In this document: one piece after another, positions 29,699 to 38,078 of the stretch | Position numbering within the stretch: position 1 is the stretch's first letter | How the letters are laid out: each line of letters starts with the position of its first letter | Source: Pseudomonas wenzhouensis | GTDB lineage: Bacteria; Pseudomonadota; Gammaproteobacteria; Pseudomonadales; Pseudomonadaceae | Length of the DNA stretch: 64,000 nt | Direction of reading: 5' to 3' | NCBI RefSeq assembly: GCF_021029445.1 | Contig: NZ_CP072610.1 | Location: 682,001 to 746,000, forward strand | Position numbers and translations under genes: made by a program | Notes under the pieces: model-generated | Told to the model about the DNA's origin: nothing | Seen by the model: the letters and a program-made list of their open reading frames with translations, nothing else | The model's database searches: none

Positions 29699-32191
29699 AT
29701 GGCCGATTGGCAATCCCTCGATCCCGAGGCCGCCCGCGAGGCGGAAAAATACGACAACCCCATCCCCAGCCGCGAACTGATTCTGGCCCATCTGGCCGAG
29801 CGTGGTTCGCCTGCCAGCCGTGAGCAACTGGTCGAAGAGTTCGGTCTCGATACCGACGACCAGCTCGAAGCGCTGCGTCGCCGTCTGCGTGCCATGGAGC
29901 GCGACGGCCAGCTCATCTATACCCGTCGCGGCACCTACGCGCCGGTGGACAAGCTCGATCTGATCTGCGGGCGTATCAGTGGTCACCGCGATGGCTTTGG
30001 CTTCCTCGTGCCCGATGACGGCAGTGACGATCTGTTCCTTAGCCCGGCGCAGATGCGCCTGGTGTTCGATCGTGATCGTGCGCTGGTGCGTGTCGCCGGG
30101 TTCGACCGCCGTGGTCGCCGTGAAGGTGGCATCGTCGAAGTGATCGAGCGCGCCCATGAAAGTATCGTCGGGCGCTATTACGAAGAAAATGGTATTGGCT
30201 TTGTTGTCGCCGACAACCCGAAGATCCAGCAGGAAGTGCTGGTCACGCCGGGGCGCACGGCCGGTGCACGCATCGGCCAGTTCGTCGAGATCAAGATCAC
30301 GCACTGGCCGACCTCACGTTTTCAGCCACAGGGCGATATCGTCGAGGTGATCGGCAACTACATGGCGCCGGGCATGGAGATCGACGTCGCGCTGCGTAGC
30401 TACGACATTCCGCACGTCTGGCCCGAGGCGGTGGTCAAGGAAGCGCGCAAGCTCAAGCCTGAAGTGGACGAGAAGGACAAGGAGAAGCGCATCGATCTGC
30501 GTCACCTGCCGTTCGTCACCATCGATGGTGAAGATGCGCGCGACTTCGACGATGCGGTGTACTGCGAGAAGAACAGCAGCCGCTGGAAGCTGTTCTCCGG
30601 TGGCTGGAAGCTCTACGTGGCCATCGCCGACGTGTCGCACTACGTCAAGGTCGGTTCGGCACTGGATGCCGAGGCGGTCGAGCGTGGCAACTCGGTGTAC
30701 TTCCCCGAGCGCGTCGTGCCGATGCTGCCGGAGGAGTTGTCCAACGGTCTGTGCTCGCTCAACCCGCATGTCGATCGTTTGGCCATGGTCTGCGAAATGA
30801 CCATGTCCAAGAGCGGCCAGATGGTCGACTACAAGTTCTACGAAGCGGTGATCCACTCCCATGCGCGCCTGACCTACAACAAGGTCAGCCTGATGCTGGA
30901 AGACCCCAAGAGCAGCGAGGGCAAGTCCCTGCGCAGCGAGTACAAGGACGTCCTGCCGCACCTCAATCAGCTCTATGCGCTGTATCAGGTGCTGGTGGCG
31001 GCGCGACACGAGCGCGGCGCCATCGATTTCGAGACGCAGGAAACGCGCATCATCTTCGGCACCGACCGCAAGATCGACGAGATCCGCCCGACCCAGCGCA
31101 ACGATGCGCACAAGCTGATCGAGGAGTGTATGCTGGCCGCCAACGTGGCCACCGCGCGCTTCATGCAGGATCACGAGATCCCGTCGTTGTACCGCGTGCA
31201 CGACGGCCCGCCGCTGGAGCGCCTGGAGAAGCTCAAGGCGTTCCTCGGCGAGCTGGGTCTGTCGCTGCAACGCGGCAAGTCCAAGGACGGCCCGTCGCCC
31301 AAGGACTATCAGCGCCTGCTGGAAAGCATCCGCGAGCGCCCGGACTATCACCTGATCCAGACCGTGATGCTGCGTTCGCTCAGCCAGGCGGTATACAGCG
31401 CGCAGAACGAAGGGCACTTCGGTCTCAATTACGAGGCATATACCCACTTCACCTCGCCGATTCGCCGCTACCCCGACCTGCTGGTGCACCGCGCCATTCG
31501 CAGCGTGATCCGCTCCAAACGCGACACTAAGCACGTCGAGCGTGCCGGGGCCGCGATCATGCCCAAGGCGCGTATCTATCCGTACGACGAGGCCACGCTG
31601 GAGAAGCTCGGCGAGCAGTGCTCGATGACCGAGCGGCGTGCCGACGAAGCGACCCGCGACGTGGTCAACTGGCTCAAGTGCGAGTTCATGCAGGATCGTG
31701 TCGGCGAGACCTTCGCCGGTGTGATCACGGCGGTGACCGGTTTCGGCATTTTCGTCGAGTTGCGCGACATCTACGTCGAAGGTCTGGTGCACGTGACCGC
31801 GCTGCCGGCCGACTACTACCACTTCGACCCGGTTCACCATCGCCTGTCCGGCGAGCGCAGCGGCCGCAGCTTCCGCCTCGGCGACAGCGTCGAGGTCAAG
31901 GTGATGCGCGTCGATCTGGACGAGCGCAAGATCGACTTCGAGCTAAGCCAGGATAAGGCCGCCAAGGGTGACGATGCGCGGCGCGGCAAGCCCGACGGCA
32001 TGGGCAATACCGATGTGCAGAAGAGTCGTGACGTGAAGAAGGCGTTGCTGGCGGGTGCCAAAGCAGGCAAGGGCGGTAGCGGCAAAAGTGCTGCCGGCAA
32101 GTCGGCGAGCACTGCACGCAAAGGTGCCGGGCGTGGCGACAGTGCCCCGCCAGCGGGCAGCAAGCCGCGTAAGCGTAAGGCCAAGTCATGA
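29699..32191 (+). CDS. rnr: Ribonuclease R
   Basis: Processive 3'-5' exoribonuclease able to degrade structured RNA and involved in rRNA and tmRNA quality control. Domains in order: N-terminal winged helix (about 25-85), two cold-shock OB folds (about 90-245), the RNB catalytic domain with metal-binding Asp cluster GEDARDFDDAVY near residue 280, an S1 domain near 655-740, and a Lys/Gly/Ser-rich tail (about 745-830). Length is 830 aa. The ATG at 29699 has only a weak AGGT-type site. It is divergent from the tRNA-Leu genes and overlaps rlmB by 4 bp (ATGA). Confidence 0.96.
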   Translation: MADWQSLDPEAAREAEKYDNPIPSRELILAHLAERGSPASREQLVEEFGLDTDDQLEALRRRLRAMERDGQLIYTRRGTYAPVDKLDLICGRISGHRDGFGFLVPDDGSDDLFLSPAQMRLVFDRDRALVRVAGFDRRGRREGGIVEVIERAHESIVGRYYEENGIGFVVADNPKIQQEVLVTPGRTAGARIGQFVEIKITHWPTSRFQPQGDIVEVIGNYMAPGMEIDVALRSYDIPHVWPEAVVKEARKLKPEVDEKDKEKRIDLRHLPFVTIDGEDARDFDDAVYCEKNSSRWKLFSGGWKLYVAIADVSHYVKVGSALDAEAVERGNSVYFPERVVPMLPEELSNGLCSLNPHVDRLAMVCEMTMSKSGQMVDYKFYEAVIHSHARLTYNKVSLMLEDPKSSEGKSLRSEYKDVLPHLNQLYALYQVLVAARHERGAIDFETQETRIIFGTDRKIDEIRPTQRNDAHKLIEECMLAANVATARFMQDHEIPSLYRVHDGPPLERLEKLKAFLGELGLSLQRGKSKDGPSPKDYQRLLESIRERPDYHLIQTVMLRSLSQAVYSAQNEGHFGLNYEAYTHFTSPIRRYPDLLVHRAIRSVIRSKRDTKHVERAGAAIMPKARIYPYDEATLEKLGEQCSMTERRADEATRDVVNWLKCEFMQDRVGETFAGVITAVTGFGIFVELRDIYVEGLVHVTALPADYYHFDPVHHRLSGERSGRSFRLGDSVEVKVMRVDLDERKIDFELSQDKAAKGDDARRGKPDGMGNTDVQKSRDVKKALLAGAKAGKGGSGKSAAGKSASTARKGAGRGDSAPPAGSKPRKRKAKS

Positions 32192-32940
32192 GTGATCTGG
32201 AAAAGATCTACGGCGTACATGCCGTGGAAGCCTTGCTGCGTCATCACCCCAAGCGGGTGAAGCAGGTCTGGCTGGCTGATGGTCGCAGTGATCCGCGGGT
32301 GCAGCCGTTGCTGGAGCTGGCTGCGCAGTCTCGGGTAAAAGTGGGGCAGTGCGAGCGCCGTGAAATGGATGCCTGGGTCGAGGGTGTGCACCAGGGTGTG
32401 ATTGCGGATGTCAGCCCCAGCCAGGTCTGGGGCGAGGCGATGCTCGAAGAGTTGCTCGATCGTTGCGAAGGCCCGCCTTTGCTGCTGGTGCTCGATGGCG
32501 TGACCGATCCGCACAACCTGGGGGCTTGCCTGCGTACGGCAGATGCCGCCGGCGCGTTGGCGGTGATCGTGCCCAAGGACAAATCGGCCACCCTCAATGC
32601 CACGGTGCGCAAGGTTGCTTGTGGCGCTGCCGAGGTGATTCCGCTGGTGGCGGTGACCAACCTGGCGCGCAGTCTGGAGAAGTTGCAGCAGCGTGGCCTG
32701 TGGGTGGTCGGTACGGCCGGCGAGGCCGAGCAGGAAGTCTATGAGCAGGACATGACCGGCCCGACGGTGCTGGTCATGGGTGCCGAGGGCAAGGGCATGC
32801 GCCGCCTGACCCGTGAGCATTGCGATTACCTGGTCAAACTGCCCATGGCCGGCAGTGTCAGCAGTCTCAACGTCTCGGTGGCCACCGGCGTCTGCCTGTT
32901 CGAGGCGGTGCGCCAGCGTCAGGCCAAGCACAAGGGCTGA
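32188..32940 (+). CDS. rlmB: 23S rRNA (Gm2251) 2'-O-methyltransferase RlmB
   Basis: SPOUT-class methyltransferase modifying G2251 in the peptidyl-transferase loop. An N-terminal substrate-binding domain (IYGVHAVEALL) precedes the knotted domain with VLDGVTDPHNLGACLRTADA, VLVMGAEGKGMRRLT and PMAGSVSSLNVSVATGV. Length is 250 aa. The ATG overlaps the rnr stop (ATGA), so the two genes are translationally coupled, as in other gammaproteobacteria. Confidence 0.96.
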   Translation: MSDLEKIYGVHAVEALLRHHPKRVKQVWLADGRSDPRVQPLLELAAQSRVKVGQCERREMDAWVEGVHQGVIADVSPSQVWGEAMLEELLDRCEGPPLLLVLDGVTDPHNLGACLRTADAAGALAVIVPKDKSATLNATVRKVACGAAEVIPLVAVTNLARSLEKLQQRGLWVVGTAGEAEQEVYEQDMTGPTVLVMGAEGKGMRRLTREHCDYLVKLPMAGSVSSLNVSVATGVCLFEAVRQRQAKHKG

Positions 32941-32965
32941 CTGCTCAAATAATCGCCAATTCGTC

Positions 32966-32994
32966 TTGCGTGCGGCAGGGGGCTTCTCTAGAAT
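32966..32994 (+). promoter_or_regulatory. Sigma70 promoter of the rpsF operon
   Basis: TTGCGT at 32966-32971, 17 bp, TAGAAT at 32989-32994, then GC-rich GGCGCC. It predicts a leader of about 115 nt before rpsF. Many bacteria carry an S6:S18-binding autoregulatory RNA here; a bulged stem (GCCT...AGGC, about 33074-33097) is visible, but I cannot verify the motif. Confidence 0.7.
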
Positions 32995-33115
32995 GGCGCC
33001 CCTTGCTGTGACGGCAGGCCTTTTTGCGCCTACCGCCTGGCAAGCTCATCACGAGAAAAACCCACTCCTTGCCTGACCACCTGAGTTGGCAGGCTACAAC
33101 CCGTAAGGAGCATTT

Positions 33116-33538
33116 ATGCGTCATTACGAAATCATCTTTCTGGTTCACCCGGACCAGAGCGAGCAAGTCGGCGGCATGGTCGAGCGTTACACCAAGCTGA
33201 TCGAAGAAGACGGTGGCAAGATTCACCGCCTGGAAGATTGGGGCCGTCGTCAGCTGGCTTACGCCATCAACAACGTCCACAAAGCCCACTACGTGATGCT
33301 CAACGTAGAGTGCACCGGCAAGGCCCTGGCCGAGCTGGAAGACAACTTCCGCTACAACGACGCCGTGATCCGTAACCTGGTCATCCGTCGCGACGAGGCC
33401 GTCACTGGCCAGTCCGAGATGCTGAAGGCCGAAGAAAACCGCAGTGAGCGCCGCGAGCGTCGTGAACGTCCTGAAAACGCCGATTCCAACGATGGCGATG
33501 ACAGCGACAGCAACGACAGCGACAACGCTGACGAGTAA
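33116..33538 (+). CDS. rpsF: 30S ribosomal protein S6
   Basis: Binds S18 on the platform of the 30S subunit. The core of about 100 residues is typical ([29 protein letters not shown]). It is followed by a charged tail: a basic stretch ([12 protein letters not shown]) and then Asp/Ser/Asn-rich sequence ending ADE. In E. coli and Pseudomonas, RimK adds glutamates to the S6 C-terminus; the acidic end is compatible with that. Length is 140 aa. TAAGGAG precedes the ATG. Confidence 0.98.
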   Translation: MRHYEIIFLVHPDQSEQVGGMVERYTKLIEEDGGKIHRLEDWGRRQLAYAINNVHKAHYVMLNVECTGKALAELEDNFRYNDAVIRNLVIRRDEAVTGQSEMLKAEENRSERRERRERPENADSNDGDDSDSNDSDNADE

Positions 33539-33566
33539 TCCACGGATCTATTGAGGAGCCAATCAC

Positions 33567-33797
33567 ATGGCACGTTTCTTCCGTCGTCGTAAATTCTGCC
33601 GCTTCACCGCTGAAGACGTGAAAGAGATCGATTTCAAAGATCTCAACACCCTGAAGGCCTACATCTCGGAAACCGGCAAGATCGTTCCGAGCCGTATCAC
33701 CGGTACCAAGGCTCGTTATCAGCGTCAGCTGGCCACCGCTATCAAGCGCGCCCGCTTCCTGGCCCTGCTGCCCTACACCGACAGCCACGGCCGCTGA
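33567..33797 (+). CDS. rpsR: 30S ribosomal protein S18
   Basis: 76-residue platform protein that forms a heterodimer with S6. Typical sequence: an N-terminal basic [11 protein letters not shown] and the conserved [19 protein letters not shown]. It lies 28 bp after rpsF with its own TGAGGAG site. Member of the rpsF-rpsR-(DUF2232)-rplI operon. Confidence 0.98.
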   Translation: MARFFRRRKFCRFTAEDVKEIDFKDLNTLKAYISETGKIVPSRITGTKARYQRQLATAIKRARFLALLPYTDSHGR

Positions 33798-33833
33798 GAC
33801 CGGACAGTCGACAAGCGTTAAGGAATAGATCGC

Positions 33834-34727
33834 ATGCGCGCCCTGGCTGAATACATCATGCGCGGCCGTATGCAGGCCACCCTCGTGGTGGTGGGATCGG
33901 CAGCGATGCCGCTGTTGTTCTGGTTGAGTGCCGCCGCTGGCAGCCTTGTGCTGTTGCGGCGTGGAGCCAGTGATGCCATGGGCATCCTGGCCTGGGCCAT
34001 GCTGCCGGCGATTGCCTGGTGGTATTTCGGCGAACCGCGCACCTTGCTGGTGCTGGTGGGGGCGTTGAGCCTGGCGTTGTTGTTGCGCGCCAGTTGGACC
34101 TGGAACCGCATACTGCTGTGCAGTGTGGCACTGGGCCTGGTGTATGGATTGGTTCTTGGGGCAGTGTTCCGCGAACCCATCGCGGCCATGGCCGGCGAGC
34201 TGCAGAAGCTTTTGCCAACCATGTTCGATGGGGCTCACCAGCAATTGTCGGTGAGCGAACGCGAGCGTCTCGAGGCGTTGATCGCACCGGTGCTGACCGG
34301 ATTGCTGGCGGCCTTGCTGCAGATCCTGAGCTTGCTGAGCCTGATTCTTGGGCGTTACTGGCAGGCCGTGCTGTACAACCCTGGCGGTTTCGGTCGCGAG
34401 TTTCGCGCCCTGAGACTGCCGCTGCCGCAGGCGCTGTTGCTGTTGGCGGGCATGGTGCTAGGTCCCAATCTGGGGCCGCAGTTGGCCATGCTCACGCCGC
34501 TGTGCAGTGTGCCGCTGCTGTTCGCCGGGATCGCCCTGGTGCACGGCCTGGTGGAGAAGGGTGGGCTCGCTCGCTTCTGGCTGGTGGGCATGTACATCAC
34601 GCTCCTGCTGTTCATGCAGCTGATCTATCCGTTGCTGGTGGTCTTGGCCATCGTCGACAGTCTGTTTGATTTTCGCGGTCGCCTGGCGCGCAAGAACGGC
34701 CCGGGCTCTGCGAACGGTGAAGGTTAA
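33834..34727 (+). CDS. Polytopic membrane protein, DUF2232/YybS-like, inside the rpsF operon
   Basis: 297 residues with about seven or eight hydrophobic helices and few charged residues. It corresponds in position to PA4933, between rpsR and rplI, and resembles the DUF2232 (YybS-like) family, which is also found next to ribosomal protein L9 in Firmicutes. Function is unknown. ATG 33834 follows TAAGGAA. It ends 21 bp before rplI and must be co-transcribed with ribosomal protein genes. Family assignment rests on context and hydropathy only. Confidence 0.72.
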   Translation: MRALAEYIMRGRMQATLVVVGSAAMPLLFWLSAAAGSLVLLRRGASDAMGILAWAMLPAIAWWYFGEPRTLLVLVGALSLALLLRASWTWNRILLCSVALGLVYGLVLGAVFREPIAAMAGELQKLLPTMFDGAHQQLSVSERERLEALIAPVLTGLLAALLQILSLLSLILGRYWQAVLYNPGGFGREFRALRLPLPQALLLLAGMVLGPNLGPQLAMLTPLCSVPLLFAGIALVHGLVEKGGLARFWLVGMYITLLLFMQLIYPLLVVLAIVDSLFDFRGRLARKNGPGSANGEG

Positions 34728-34748
34728 AAGTTAAGAGGTAAGACCCAA

Positions 34749-35195
34749 ATGGAAGTCATCCTGCTGGAAAAAATCGCCAACCTGGGCAACCTGGGCGACA
34801 AAGTGAACGTTAAAGCCGGTTACGGCCGTAACTTCCTGCTGCCGCAAGGCAAAGCCACTGCTGCCACCGAAGCCAACGTTGCTGCTTTCGAAGCACGTCG
34901 CGCCGAGCTGGAAAAACTGGCTGCCGAGAAGAAAGCGTCTGCTGAAACTCGCGCTGCTCAACTGGCTGAGCTGGAAGTCACCATCACCGCCACCGCTGGC
35001 GATGAAGGCAAGCTGTTCGGTTCCATCGGCACCCACGACATCGCTGACGCCCTGACCGCCTCCGGCGTTGAAGTGGCCAAAGCTGAAGTGCGCCTGCCGA
35101 ACGGCACCATTCGCCAGGTTGGCGAATACGACGTAGCTGTGCACCTGCACACCGACGTCGAAGCCACCGTCAAGGTGATCGTGGTCGCTGCTTAA
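34749..35195 (+). CDS. rplI: 50S ribosomal protein L9
   Basis: 148-residue protein with two domains joined by a long helix. The N-terminal signature [19 protein letters not shown] and [13 protein letters not shown] is present; the connecting helix is Ala/Glu/Lys-rich (about 40-75). GAGGTAA precedes the ATG at good spacing. Last gene of the rpsF operon, followed by a terminator. Confidence 0.98.
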   Translation: MEVILLEKIANLGNLGDKVNVKAGYGRNFLLPQGKATAATEANVAAFEARRAELEKLAAEKKASAETRAAQLAELEVTITATAGDEGKLFGSIGTHDIADALTASGVEVAKAEVRLPNGTIRQVGEYDVAVHLHTDVEATVKVIVVAA

Positions 35196-35246
35196 TCAAG
35201 TAGCCGCCAAGCGGGCTTGCGCTGTAGCGCAGGTCTGCTGACAATC

Positions 35247-35286
35247 GGGCACGGCATCGCTTCGGCGATCCGTGCCCTTTGTTTTT
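35247..35286 (+). terminator. Intrinsic terminator after rplI
   Basis: GGGCACGG plus ATCGC (one-base bulge), TTCG loop, GCGAT plus CCGTGCCC, then TTTGTTTTT. Ends the rpsF-rplI operon. Confidence 0.9.
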
Positions 35287-35315
35287 CTATGGTCATGTCC
35301 CTGTCGGCGTTTTCT

Positions 35316-35367
35316 CGTAGGGTGGGCTTCAGCCCACGCGGGCTGGTGGGCTGAAGCCCACCCTACG
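35316..35367. repeat. Perfect 22-bp inverted repeat (REP-like) between rplI and dnaB
   Basis: Arms at 35316-35337 (CGTAGGGTGGGCTTCAGCCC...) and 35346-35367 are exact complements, separated by GCGGGCTG. This GTAGGGTGGGCT-type palindrome is a different family from the GTAGCCCGGATG repeats elsewhere in the window. Confidence 0.85.
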
Positions 35368-35423
35368 GCTCCTGCGCCTGATGCAGACATGGTCTTCTAT
35401 CGCAGTGTTTCCGTCCCGAGCCT

Positions 35424-36818
35424 ATGAACGACATCAGCATTCCCGAACAGTACGACCTGCAAACTGCCGCCCTGAAAGTGCCACCGCACTCCATCGAGGC
35501 GGAACAGGCGGTGCTCGGCGGCCTGATGCTCGACAACAATGCCTGGGAGCGTGTGCTCGATGGTGTGTCGGACGTCGATTTCTATCGCCACGACCACCGC
35601 CTGATCTTCCGCGCCATCTTCAAGCTGGCCGAGCGAAACGAACCTTTTGACGTGGTGACTCTGTCCGAGCAGTTGGACAAGGAAGGGCAGCTATCGCAGG
35701 TCGGTGGCCTGGCTTATCTCGCCGAGCTGGCGAAGAACACGCCGTCGGTGGCCAACATCAAGGCCTATGCGCAGATCATTCGTGAGCGCGCCACGCTGCG
35801 CAAACTTATCAGCATCAGCAACGAGATTGCCGACAGGGCTTACGCCCCGGAAGGCCGCACTGGCGAGGAAATTCTCGACGAAGCGGAGCGCCTGATCTTC
35901 CAGATCGCCGAAGACCGCCCCAAGACCGGTGGGCCGGTGGGTATCAACGACATTCTGGTCAAGGCCATTGACCGCATCGACACGCTGTTCAACAACGGTG
36001 ACGCGATCACCGGCCTGTCCACCGGTTTCGACGATCTGGATAACCTGACCAGTGGCCTGCAGCCTGCTGACATGATCATCGTCGCCGGCCGTCCGTCGAT
36101 GGGTAAGACCACCTTCGCCATGAACCTGGTGGAAAACGCGCTGATGCGTAGCGACAAGGCGATTCTCGTCTACTCGCTGGAGATGCCGTCGGAATCCATC
36201 GTGATTCGTATGCTCGCCTCGCTGGGGCGTATCGACCAGACCAAGGTACGTGCCGGTCAGCTCGATGACGATGACTGGCCACGCCTGACCAGTGCGGTCA
36301 ACCTGCTCAATGATCGCAAGCTATTCATCGACGATACCGCCGGTATTTCCCCGAGCGAGATGCGTGCGCGCACGCGACGTCTGGCGCGCGAGCACGGCGA
36401 GATCGGCCTGATCATGGTCGACTACCTGCAGCTGATGCAGATCCCGGGCTCCAGCGGCGACAGCCGGGTCAACGAGATTTCCGAGATTTCGCGCTCGCTC
36501 AAGGGGCTGGCCAAGGAATTCAATTGCCCGGTCATCGCCCTGTCGCAGCTCAACCGTGGTCTGGAACAGCGCCCTAACAAGCGCCCGATCAACTCCGACT
36601 TGCGTGAGTCCGGTGCAATCGAGCAGGACGCCGACATCATCCTGTTCGTCTACCGCGATGAGGTGTATCACCCCGAGACCGAGTACAAGGGCGTGGCCGA
36701 GATCATCATCGGCAAGCAGCGTAACGGCCCGCTGGGCACCGCGCGCCTGGCCTTCCTCGGCAAGTATTCGCGCTTCGAGAACCTGGCGCCGGGTAGCTAC
36801 CAGTTCGACGACGAATGA
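35424..36818 (+). CDS. dnaB: Replicative DNA helicase DnaB
   Basis: Hexameric 5'-3' helicase of the replication fork. The N-terminal collar domain (about 20-125, PPHSIEAEQAVLGGLML) precedes the RecA-like domain with Walker A AGRPSMGKTTFAMNL, Walker B-like MVDYLQLM and the arginine-finger region LRESGAIEQDAD. Length of 464 aa is normal and there is no intein. The ribosome-binding site is weak. It is preceded by a REP-type palindrome and followed by a REP pair and a terminator. Confidence 0.97.
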   Translation: MNDISIPEQYDLQTAALKVPPHSIEAEQAVLGGLMLDNNAWERVLDGVSDVDFYRHDHRLIFRAIFKLAERNEPFDVVTLSEQLDKEGQLSQVGGLAYLAELAKNTPSVANIKAYAQIIRERATLRKLISISNEIADRAYAPEGRTGEEILDEAERLIFQIAEDRPKTGGPVGINDILVKAIDRIDTLFNNGDAITGLSTGFDDLDNLTSGLQPADMIIVAGRPSMGKTTFAMNLVENALMRSDKAILVYSLEMPSESIVIRMLASLGRIDQTKVRAGQLDDDDWPRLTSAVNLLNDRKLFIDDTAGISPSEMRARTRRLAREHGEIGLIMVDYLQLMQIPGSSGDSRVNEISEISRSLKGLAKEFNCPVIALSQLNRGLEQRPNKRPINSDLRESGAIEQDADIILFVYRDEVYHPETEYKGVAEIIIGKQRNGPLGTARLAFLGKYSRFENLAPGSYQFDDE

Positions 36819-36852
36819 GATTCTCAGCACGGGCGTCGTAGGGGCGAGCTCT

Positions 36853-36912
36853 GTAGCCCGGATGAAATCCAGGGCTCTCGGCGCAGAAGCCCCCGGATTG
36901 CATCCGGGCTAC
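36853..36912. repeat. REP-type inverted repeat downstream of dnaB
   Basis: GTAGCCCGGATGAAATCC at 36853-36870 faces GGATTGCATCCGGGCTAC at 36895-36912 (one mismatch). Same family as 12867-12926. Confidence 0.85.
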
Positions 36913-36926
36913 GCTCTAGATCAATG

Positions 36927-36965
36927 AAAACGGGCGCCCAGCGGTTAAGATGGGCGCCCGTTTTT
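36927..36965 (+). terminator. Intrinsic terminator between dnaB and alr
   Basis: AAAA, CGGGCGCCCA, loop of 10 nt, TGGGCGCCCG, TTTTT: a perfect 10-bp stem. The alr ATG is only 18 bp further on, so alr needs its own promoter within or before this stem, or read-through. Confidence 0.85.
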
Positions 36966-36982
36966 CGTTCAGGCCTTCTGTC

Positions 36983-38059
36983 ATGCGTCCGCTTGCCGCC
37001 ATCGTCGACCTTTCCGCCATCGCTCATAACTACGCCGTCGCCAAGCGCTGCGCGCCCGGGCGTCAGGCCTTCGCCGTGGTCAAGGCCAATGCCTACGGGC
37101 ATGGCGTGCGTGAGGTGGTGACGGCGCTGCACGAGGTTGCCGATGGCTTTGCCGTGGCCTGCCTGGAGGAGGCGGCCGAGGTGCGCGCCATGCATGGTGA
37201 GGCGCGCATCCTGCTGCTCGAGGGCTGCTTCGAGGCCAGTGAATACGCCATCGCCGCGCAGCTTGGACTGGATGTGGTGGTGCAGAGCGCGGCGCAGGCA
37301 GAGGCGCTGATTGCTGCTGAGTTGGCGCGTCCGCTCAATGTCTGGCTCAAGCTCGACTCCGGCATGCATCGCCTGGGTTTCGACGCCGCCAGCCTGCGTC
37401 AGTGGCATGCGCGGCTGGAAGACGCTGAGCAGGTCGCCGAGCTCAACCTGCTCAGCCACTTCGCCTGCGCCGACGAGCGCGGTCATCCGCTGACCGAACA
37501 GCAGGTCGAGCGTTTTCTCGATCTGCTGGATCTGGATTTCAATCATCGCTCACTGGCCAACTCGGCGGCCGTGCTGACCATTCCTGCCGCGCATATGGAC
37601 TGGCTGCGCCCCGGCATCATGCTCTATGGCGCCACACCATTCGCCGAGCTGAGCGCACGCGAACTGGGGCTGAAATCGGCCATGACCCTGGCTGCGCGGG
37701 TGATCGCCGTGCGTGAAGTTGCAGCCGGTGAGAGCGTTGGTTATGGCGCGACCTGGGTGGCCGAGCGGCCTTCGCGTATCGCCACGGTCAGCTGCGGTTA
37801 TGCCGATGGTTATCCGCGCCATGCGCCCAGCGGTACGCCGGTGTTGGTCGAGGGGCAGCGTGCTGTGCTGGCGGGCCGGGTGTCGATGGACATGCTGGCG
37901 GTGGATATCACGGATCTGCCCGAGGCCGATATCGATTCGCCGGTGGAGCTGTGGGGCAGTCAGTTGCCAGTGGATGAGGTGGCCGCGGCGTGTGGCACCA
38001 TTGGCTACGAGTTACTGACCAAGGTTACCGCGCGGGTGCCGCGACGCTATATCGGCTAA
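36983..38059 (+). CDS. alr: Alanine racemase
   Basis: PLP-dependent interconversion of L- and D-alanine for peptidoglycan. The PLP-binding Lys lies in VVKANAYGHG near residue 36 and the catalytic Tyr in ESVGYGATW near residue 254. Length is 358 aa from ATG 36983 (MRPLAAIVDLSAIAHNYAV); open frame upstream lies in the terminator and is not coding. Same dnaB-alr order as P. aeruginosa. Confidence 0.95.
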   Translation: MRPLAAIVDLSAIAHNYAVAKRCAPGRQAFAVVKANAYGHGVREVVTALHEVADGFAVACLEEAAEVRAMHGEARILLLEGCFEASEYAIAAQLGLDVVVQSAAQAEALIAAELARPLNVWLKLDSGMHRLGFDAASLRQWHARLEDAEQVAELNLLSHFACADERGHPLTEQQVERFLDLLDLDFNHRSLANSAAVLTIPAAHMDWLRPGIMLYGATPFAELSARELGLKSAMTLAARVIAVREVAAGESVGYGATWVAERPSRIATVSCGYADGYPRHAPSGTPVLVEGQRAVLAGRVSMDMLAVDITDLPEADIDSPVELWGSQLPVDEVAAACGTIGYELLTKVTARVPRRYIG

Positions 38060-38078
38060 CGCTAGCCCTGCCGTGTGC

